Below are positions 59,082 to 64,000 of a stretch of 64,000 bases of DNA, one piece after another (within the stretch, counting starts at the first letter, position 1; the number at the start of each line of letters is the position of its first letter). A program made the translations under genes and the position numbers. Source of the stretch: an uncultured Paracoccaceae bacterium. Lineage in GTDB: Bacteria > Pseudomonadota > Alphaproteobacteria > Rhodobacterales > Rhodobacteraceae. The notes under the pieces are model-generated. The model saw only the letters and a program-made list of their open reading frames with translations, did not search any database and was not told the DNA's origin. The stretch is from contig CANMIX010000004.1 in the NCBI GenBank assembly GCA_947497985.1, forward strand, positions 292,756 to 356,755. The letters run 5' to 3'.

Positions 59082-60032
59082 ATGAGTAAATTGCAATATT
59101 GGAAAGAGTTACCGCCTAACCCTGACTACGAACGGGTTGGGCGCATTGTCAAAAATGCCTTTGGTGAAGATGAAACCGTCGTCATGGAACGCCGTTTTTG
59201 GAAGCATTTCGATTGGCTTGAACAACAAGGTAACGACATGGCTGTTTGGGTGAAAAATGCAGATTTTGATCGGCATAAACCAGAATATCAGAACAGTTTA
59301 AGGCGAGAAATAATGCGCTCTTTGAAAGTTGATGAAGAGCGACGCTATCTTTCAAACATGACTTGTCCAATGTTCATCGAACCAGATGGGTATAATGCAC
59401 CTCGACAAAAATTCGAACTCCCAGAACGCCTTGCTACGGATAACGAGTGGTTCGATAGGCCGTTAAAAAACATGTTTGGGTTGGAAGTAACAGTCTCTAT
59501 GCCCGGCAAGTATTGGAGAATGTACGACTGGTTGATCCAGATCGGAGCCGACGTAGACCGTTTTTTGTGTGAAGCTGATATGCTCGCCCGCAAGAAGAAC
59601 ATTTCCCTTGGAGAAGCCTTGATGAATGGCTTCCACCTTTCCGAAAAGGTGAACTATCTCAAAGGGAAGAACCATCCCTTGTTTTTATCAGGTAGCGGAT
59701 ATAGCGACCGCGACTTTCGCGACGGTGGTCGCCGTATGGATGAGCGCATAGAAGCCAACGATGTCAAAAGGAAATTTGAAGACACTGATGGCTCTATAAT
59801 TGAATTTGGTATGCCTCGCCCATTTTGGCAGTATTTTGACTGGCTCAACAGGAATGGCCAAGACATGTTGAAGTGGGTCAGAGATGCGAACATCACTCGT
59901 TTCAAGAAAGATGGCTGCGTATTCCCGATGAGAACGGAAATGATGTATGGTCTTCACAAAGATGAGTTCAAACGCTTCTGTTCTGACGAACCAAGCCCAC
60001 TGTTCATAAATCCAGATGGCTATGAGCTCTAA
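59082..60032 (+). CDS. Triple-repeat protein of unknown function (possible ribbon-helix-helix-like repeats)
   Basis: 316 residues. Three repeats of about 80-85 residues are visible, near 24-104, 128-207 and 230-314. Each has a short strand, then FW/YW-x3-DWL-x3-G-x-D (FWKHFDWLEQQGND, YWRMYDWLIQIGAD, FWQYFDWLNRNGQD), a W/F-x-x-x-A-D/N helix, and ends in P-x-F-I-x-P-x-G-Y or a close variant. The strand-helix-helix order is like a ribbon-helix-helix domain, but homology is not proven. The gene is AT-rich, has its own leaderless promoter, and overlaps the convergent recombinase stop by 4 bases. Confidence 0.65.
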   Translation: MSKLQYWKELPPNPDYERVGRIVKNAFGEDETVVMERRFWKHFDWLEQQGNDMAVWVKNADFDRHKPEYQNSLRREIMRSLKVDEERRYLSNMTCPMFIEPDGYNAPRQKFELPERLATDNEWFDRPLKNMFGLEVTVSMPGKYWRMYDWLIQIGADVDRFLCEADMLARKKNISLGEALMNGFHLSEKVNYLKGKNHPLFLSGSGYSDRDFRDGGRRMDERIEANDVKRKFEDTDGSIIEFGMPRPFWQYFDWLNRNGQDMLKWVRDANITRFKKDGCVFPMRTEMMYGLHKDEFKRFCSDEPSPLFINPDGYEL

Positions 60033-60583
60033 ATCACGTCAAACTGCTCAAGCTCGCTGAGCGCTTTTTCCATGGTCTTTGACATTTTCGGTCGCCCTAC
60101 ATGGACACCGCGTGCCTTTGCTGCTGCCATACCTGCTTTTGTCCGCTCAGAAATCAAGTTGCGTTCGTACTCAGCAAATACCGCAAGCTGCCCATAAATC
60201 ATACGCCCTACAGCTGTGCGTGTGTCGATGCCCTGCGTAATGGCATGAAACTCAACCCCGCGTTCTTGAAGGTCATTTAGGATTTGCAGAAGGTGGATCG
60301 TTGATCGCCCCAGACGGTCCAGCTTCCAGACCGTGAGCGTGTCGCCAGAGCGCAACTCCTTCATCATGTCATCCAACGCGGGACGATTGACCTTGCCACC
60401 AGATACCCCGTGATCTGCAAAAATCAGCGCGCACCCCTCTGCGTTGAGGGCGTCAAGTTGCAGTGCCTCTGTCTGATCCTTGTCTGAAACTCTGACATAC
60501 CCAATCTTGCGGCCAGCCTGTTGTCGTTTACCGTTCATCCCAAGATCGTAACAGGCGGAATTTTTCTCACAATCGGTTTTCAT
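60029..60583 (-). CDS. Serine recombinase (resolvase/invertase family), C-terminally shortened
   Basis: 184 residues from the ATG at 60583, which has AGAGGAAAA upstream; a start at 60538 is possible. The catalytic serine is in IGYVRVSDKDQTEAL and the arginines in VWKLDRLGRSTIHL, followed by GMAAAKARGVHVGRP. In this family a helix-turn-helix of about 40 residues normally follows, but here only 17 residues remain (PKMSKTMEKALSELEQF...). So site recognition may be weak or provided by another protein. It is divergent from the exported-protein gene across two inverted 15-base repeats. Confidence 0.85.
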   Translation of the reverse strand: MKTDCEKNSACYDLGMNGKRQQAGRKIGYVRVSDKDQTEALQLDALNAEGCALIFADHGVSGGKVNRPALDDMMKELRSGDTLTVWKLDRLGRSTIHLLQILNDLQERGVEFHAITQGIDTRTAVGRMIYGQLAVFAEYERNLISERTKAGMAAAKARGVHVGRPKMSKTMEKALSELEQFDVI

Positions 60584-60601
60584 AGCCGTTTTCCTCTTTG
60601 C

Positions 60602-60616
60602 AAAAGGGGTCCCTTT
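60602..60616. repeat. Inverted 15-base repeat, left copy
   Basis: AAAAGGGGTCCCTTT, the exact reverse complement of the copy at 60721-60735. It lies 19 bases before the recombinase start and is itself nearly palindromic. Confidence 0.75.
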
Positions 60617-60720
60617 GAAAGCGGCTCTGTTACTGGCTTTGATCGGACGGACTCCGCCAAAAAACCTGTGGAAAACAAGGCAAGGCAGACTCCAATGTGG
60701 GTGGTGTGATACGCCTAGCA

Positions 60721-60735
60721 AAAGGGACCCCTTTT
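60721..60735. repeat. Inverted 15-base repeat, right copy
   Basis: AAAGGGACCCCTTTT, the exact reverse complement of the 60602 copy, 104 bases away. A half-copy, AAAAGGGAC, follows at 60750. Together they look like recombinase (res) or repressor sites in the shared promoter. Confidence 0.75.
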
Positions 60736-60762
60736 AAACGGCTCCACCCAAAAGGGACGTTC

Positions 60763-61608
60763 ATGCCGTATAAATTTTCTCGTTTGATTGCTTGTGCAAT
60801 AGCCACTGCTAGCACCTGCCAAGCCACATTCGCTCAAGAGGCGTATCCAGTCATTGATGATAACACTTTGCACAAAGAGCTGCCCAATGATGGGCGGTTC
60901 GACATTCTGGGCTTTTCGTTACTTCAAAACACCGCTCAATTCGACGATGTCGTATCAAAGAGTGGATATGAAATCGATTGGACTTCGGATCACGAGGTTC
61001 GAGGTCTTCGTGATCGAAACGGCAACCAAGTCGCCTTTCGTTACGGTCGTTTGCAGACAAAACTCAGCAAGCCGATGGCAACGGGCTGGGATTCCATGAA
61101 TATTCGCTTCACCAGCAACGCCACTGGCAATCGGGTATTTTCGTTGCGTCGCAGCGTCAAGCCAGAGCAGCAATATGATCTATCAGCAGTACTGGAAAGC
61201 CTTGAACAAAAGTATGGGAAACCATCTTTCATAGAAAGTGCTTCGGAATATCGGTTGAAATACACATATTTGTTTAATGAGACTGGCTTGCTGCGCTCCC
61301 CTGACGGGAAGACAAAGACACCGGAGATTAAAGCTTGCTACAACATGCGAAACGTCGTGCCATACGGTGAGGTTGAACAGGAATACGCCTACTTGCCTGA
61401 TCGACAAGATCGCTATTCCGAGTGCAGCGGAGCTATCTACGTTGAGCTGAACTACGGCGCTCGGAAAGACCTCGTCAAACAAATTGATATCACCATGTTT
61501 GATTACGAATTGATGGTCCGCGATTTGCGCACTCAAGATCGTTTCTTGCTAGAGGCCCTAAACGCCGAAATTGCATCCAAAACTGGTGCTGAGGCACCAA
61601 AACTTTGA
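60763..61608 (+). CDS. Uncharacterised exported protein
   Basis: 281 residues from the ATG at 60763, with AAAAGGGAC upstream. An N-terminal signal peptide (LIACAIATASTCQATFAQ) is followed by an unknown soluble domain; it has aromatic and charged residues in roughly equal amounts and Cys residues in KACYNM and SECSGAI that could form a disulfide. No family recognised. The gene could be carried cargo of the element. Confidence 0.65.
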   Translation: MPYKFSRLIACAIATASTCQATFAQEAYPVIDDNTLHKELPNDGRFDILGFSLLQNTAQFDDVVSKSGYEIDWTSDHEVRGLRDRNGNQVAFRYGRLQTKLSKPMATGWDSMNIRFTSNATGNRVFSLRRSVKPEQQYDLSAVLESLEQKYGKPSFIESASEYRLKYTYLFNETGLLRSPDGKTKTPEIKACYNMRNVVPYGEVEQEYAYLPDRQDRYSECSGAIYVELNYGARKDLVKQIDITMFDYELMVRDLRTQDRFLLEALNAEIASKTGAEAPKL

Positions 61609-61625
61609 CTTTATGAAGGGCGGCA

Positions 61626-62132
61626 CTAAGCCGCCCGATAAATCAGCGTTTCGCCTGCGATTTCGGTTTCTGTGTAGTCATAATCCAGATCGCAAGCGAT
61701 AGCGTCCATATCGATGTAGCGCTCCAGATGCTCTGGAATGTCACCAAATAGACCTTCATCGACCATCTGTTCTGCCAGTTCTTTCATGCTGCCCACGTGG
61801 TATAGATCCACGTCGAATTCTTCGGGATGAACATCCTCGGGGTCAAAGCTGTGTCCGATTTCGCCAACGGCAATGATGAAGATCTTCTTCTGGTAGTCTT
61901 CCCATTCATCGCAGGCTTTGAAGTATCCGCCAATATTGGCCTGATTGATGCCCCAAGCCTTAGCCAAGGCACAGTTGATGTCTTCGCCATCGATGAACTG
62001 GATTTCGTATTCCTCGACCACATCGCCAAAGCGGTTGCGGTTCAGCTTCGCCTTACGGGCGTAGTCTTCAATGCTTTCAAAGTAAAAGCCGTTTGCGTCT
62101 AGGTCATATGGTTGTGCGTGTAGCTGCGGCAT
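61626..62132 (-). CDS. ardA: Antirestriction protein ArdA
   Basis: 168 residues from the ATG at 62132; the frame extends upstream to 62465, but that part is Pro/Arg-rich and not ArdA-like. The protein is strongly acidic and carries FIIAVGEIGHSFDPEDVHPE, YIDMDAIACDLDYDYTETEI and ALAKAWGINQANIGGYF, typical of ArdA. ArdA mimics DNA and blocks type I restriction enzymes. In conjugative elements it sits in the leading region so that it can be made as soon as the DNA enters a new cell. Structured DNA lies upstream. Confidence 0.9.
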   Translation of the reverse strand: MPQLHAQPYDLDANGFYFESIEDYARKAKLNRNRFGDVVEEYEIQFIDGEDINCALAKAWGINQANIGGYFKACDEWEDYQKKIFIIAVGEIGHSFDPEDVHPEEFDVDLYHVGSMKELAEQMVDEGLFGDIPEHLERYIDMDAIACDLDYDYTETEIAGETLIYRAA

Positions 62133-62355
62133 GTGTCTGTCTCCTCTCGTCTCTGACGGGTTGCGCATGCAACCGTCTGGCTTCCGCCGAGGAGCGGGGG
62201 TGCAAGGATCAAAGGTGCCGCAGGCAGGACCAGAGCCACGCGCAGGTGCAGCGCAGCGAACCGAGCATGGCGAGGACCCACCCTTTGAACCGCGTGGGGG
62301 CGGCAGCCCTAGTCTGTCATGGGGTATTGGGGAGAGGACAGATCTACCCAATTGC

Positions 62356-62388
62356 GGATCAAACGCGCAAATCGTTTGTGCATGGATC
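62356..62388. repeat. Hairpin module, copy 1
   Basis: GGATCAAACG...CGTTTGTGCATGG has an AAACG/CGTTT hairpin. It aligns with copy 2 (62555) over about 60 bases including the flank, at roughly two-thirds identity by eye. Confidence 0.5.
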
Positions 62389-62554
62389 GGTCGCGAGGTG
62401 GAGAGGCAAATCTCCAAGCCCTGCGAGTGGGTTCCAAGGGGATGCGATAATCCCTTTGGCGGCATTCAATCGGCGGACGGTTGATCTGGGTTCTCAGGGG
62501 CAGGAACGCCCCTGATGTCGATGGGTGCAGGGAGAACGAAATCTCACCTGCGAG

Positions 62555-62583
62555 GGATCAAACATCGATATGTTTGCATGGTC
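62555..62583. repeat. Hairpin module, copy 2
   Basis: GGATCAAACATCG...ATATGTTTGCATGG with an AAACAT/ATGTTT hairpin, similar in order and flanks to copy 1, about 200 bases away. Confidence 0.5.
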
Positions 62584-62662
62584 GTGACTGGCTCAATGCC
62601 AATCTCGACCATCAGCTTTGGGGGATAAAACGGGGGAGCGCAGCAGCCCCCTTTTCAAGATC

Positions 62663-62679
62663 GTGTGGTACTACCACAC
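62663..62679. repeat. 17-base perfect palindrome
   Basis: GTGTGGTA-C-TACCACAC. With outer CAAGAT and ATCTTG it forms an even longer imperfect hairpin of about 32 bases. It may be an operator, or a replication or transfer structure. Confidence 0.7.
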
Positions 62680-62859
62680 ACATCTTGCCACAATTCCTAA
62701 TGGATCAGTTATTGCAAAGCGGGTCCCGCTGATGGTGTCACAAGGTGTCATCAGCGTATGGTTTGGATCGAACACATCTTGGGTCAATTAGGACCGCTCG
62801 CAAGCTGGATCGGATCATACAATTTTTATCGATCTGAACAGATGAAGGAGAATCTCAAG

Positions 62860-63837
62860 ATGTCTCGATGGCAAGAAAAGATAGTAGAAAAAACCGCTGA
62901 CGTATTTGTCGGCATAGACGTTAGCAAAGACAAATTAGACATTTGCATCCTACCGCATGGGCTGGTTTCACAGGTGGAAAATACAGCCAAGGCCATACGC
63001 AGCCTTGTTCGTGAATTTCGCAAATACGATGTACAGTTGATCGCAATGGAGGCCACCGGAAAATTTCACCGACTTGCGCATTCCATGTTTCACGATGCCG
63101 ATTTGAATGTGACCATCGTCAATCCATTCCGGTCACGGCAATTCGCTGATAGTATGGGGAAGTTGGCAAAGACTGACACAATTGATGCCGAGGCATTAGC
63201 TCGTTTTGCCGAACGGATGGAACCAACACCAACCATTCCAGCAGACAAACAAACGCTGCAACTTCACGAATTACATATCGCCAGACGGCAGGTATGTGAT
63301 GAAGTTGCCGACCTCAAACGACAATCACAAACAGCGGAACACGCTATGGCAAAACGCCAAATTAAGTCGCGAATTGCCCTTGGAGAACGTCATAAGAAAG
63401 AGTTGGAAATCGCAATTCATGCTCTGATTGATGCTGTGCCAGAGCTAAAGGCCAAGTTTGAAATTCTGACCTCAATTCCCAATATTGGAAAAACAACCGC
63501 AGCAATCATGTTGGCCGATTTAACCGAATTGGGTGATGCCAATGCTCGGGAAATTGCCTCCCTCGCAGGTGTTGCCCCAATGAATTGGGATAGCGGCACT
63601 AAGTCAGGGAAACGTATGATCAGAGGCGGACGCCGACCTGTCCGAAACGCTCTTTATATGTGTGCCGTCAGCGCGATCAGTCGATCAGACCCATTGGGCA
63701 GAACATATCGTCATTTGATCAAACGAGGTAAAAATCCAAAAGTCGCGCTAACCGCAGTCATGCGAAAACTCGTGGTCATAGCTAATACCCTGATTGCAGA
63801 AAACCGTAAGTGGCAACCAGAACCACCGACAGCGTAA
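62860..63837 (+). mobile_element. IS110-family transposase gene
   Basis: 325 residues from the ATG at 62860, with GAAGGAG upstream. The N-terminal DEDD domain starts VFVGIDVSKDKLDIC (first catalytic Asp), with AMEATGKFHRLAHSM and KTDTIDAEALARFAE. The C-terminal Transposase_20 part contains SIPNIGKTTAAIML, SLAGVAPMNWDSGT, and the serine-bearing region KSGKRMIRGGRRPVRNALYM. IS110 elements use RNA-guided (bridge RNA) site choice, with the RNA encoded in the non-coding end; the stretch before or after the gene could hold it. The exact ends are not defined. Confidence 0.93.
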
Positions 63838-63897
63838 CGTAGGCCGAGGCGAGTGGAGACATCCCAAATCTCAAGCGAGACACTGGCCTTCCCCCAC

Positions 63898-64000
63898 TGA
63901 AGTGGTCCTCCGCTATGTTTAGGAAAACGGAGGAAACACATGGCCAACAAGCGACCGAAGCCCGAAGAGATTGTCACGAAGTTACGGCAGGTTGAGGTTC
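63898..64000 (+). mobile_element. IS3-family element, left end
   Basis: TGAAGTGGTCCTCCG at 63898 is the kind of TG-starting inverted-repeat end found in IS3-type elements. It is followed by GGAGG and the orfA start. The rest is beyond the window. Confidence 0.7.
63940..64000 (+). CDS. IS3-family transposase OrfA, N-terminal fragment
   Basis: 20 residues are visible: MANKRPKPEEIVTKLRQVEV, the start of the helix-turn-helix OrfA of IS3-type elements (MxKKRFxPEEIVxKLR). The ribosome site GGAGG lies nine bases upstream. The gene is cut by the window end. Confidence 0.8.
   Translation, partial: MANKRPKPEEIVTKLRQVEV

Larger units (their letters stand above)
62133..62859. other. Structured non-coding stretch between ardA and IS110
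   Basis: About 727 bases without a convincing gene. It holds two related hairpin modules (62356-62388 and 62555-62583), a GC hairpin CAGGGGC/GCCCCTG at 62495-62514, a 17-base palindrome at 62663-62679 and an inverted GCTGATG/CATCAGC at 62728-62755 near the IS110 end. Several open frames are present on both strands, but they have poor starts and no known family. It may be the promoter or leading region for ardA, or a replication or transfer site. Confidence 0.5.

Noticed and set aside
62133..62465. Long upstream extension of ardA (110 residues)
   Set aside because: The extension is Pro/Arg/Cys-rich and unlike ArdA, and ArdA proteins are about 165-170 residues, matching the start at 62132.

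Overview
The window is most likely a chromosomal segment of a marine-type Rhodobacterales alphaproteobacterium (Roseobacter group), followed from about 54.9 kb by an inserted mobile element. The lineage is suggested by several features. ctrA lies next to its inhibitor gene sciP. Lipid A synthesis uses LpxI. TrmFO is present, an AdoMet decarboxylase is present, and an SOS box has the alphaproteobacterial GAAC-N7-GAAC form. There is also a secreted RTX/Hint protein, and the order uppS-cdsA-dxr-rseP-bamA-ompH-fabZ-lpxA-lpxI-lpxB is conserved. No tRNA, rRNA or CRISPR array was found.

Region 1 (1-8.2 kb) holds the end of a PPK2 gene overlapped by a TetR gene, a truncated-haemoglobin/adenylate-cyclase operon, an acetyltransferase, a methyltransferase, rplM-rpsI, a lipoprotein, a MocR-type regulator divergent from a DUF1127 gene, and speD. 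Region 2 (8.2-19.1 kb) holds a long RNA-like hairpin, trmFO, gluQ, hisI, a NifU-like gene, a 40-residue membrane protein under two LexA boxes, recG-ligA, ctrA, sciP and mnmA. Region 3 (19.1-31.3 kb) is the leftward envelope operon, preceded by frr and pyrH, with an added 42-residue membrane protein between rseP and bamA.

Region 4 (31.4-42.6 kb) holds miaA, an AraC regulator, a lytic transglycosylase, ssb, a TetR/SDR pair sharing an unusual tandem operator array, aroK-aroB, a small membrane protein with a 512-residue exported protein, xerD and a CBS-domain transporter. Region 5 (42.6-54.9 kb) holds the RTX/Hint protein, a gene-poor 0.8 kb stretch, and a catabolic or uptake cassette. The cassette comprises a GNAT enzyme, a GntR/FCD regulator, a complete polyamine-type ABC transporter, a hydantoin/Asp-Glu racemase, a second FCD regulator and an AbrB-type membrane protein. 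Both FCD regulators have a TTGTAT/ATACAA operator upstream.

Region 6 (54.9-64.0 kb) is accessory DNA. It holds a candidate oriT, mobC, a relaxase, a VirD4/TraG coupling protein, two unrecognised proteins (one with three internal repeats and a leaderless promoter), a shortened serine recombinase, an exported protein and the antirestriction protein ArdA with structured DNA upstream. An IS110 transposase and the start of an IS3-type element follow. No type IV secretion genes are visible, so what is shown is mobilisable rather than self-transmissible.
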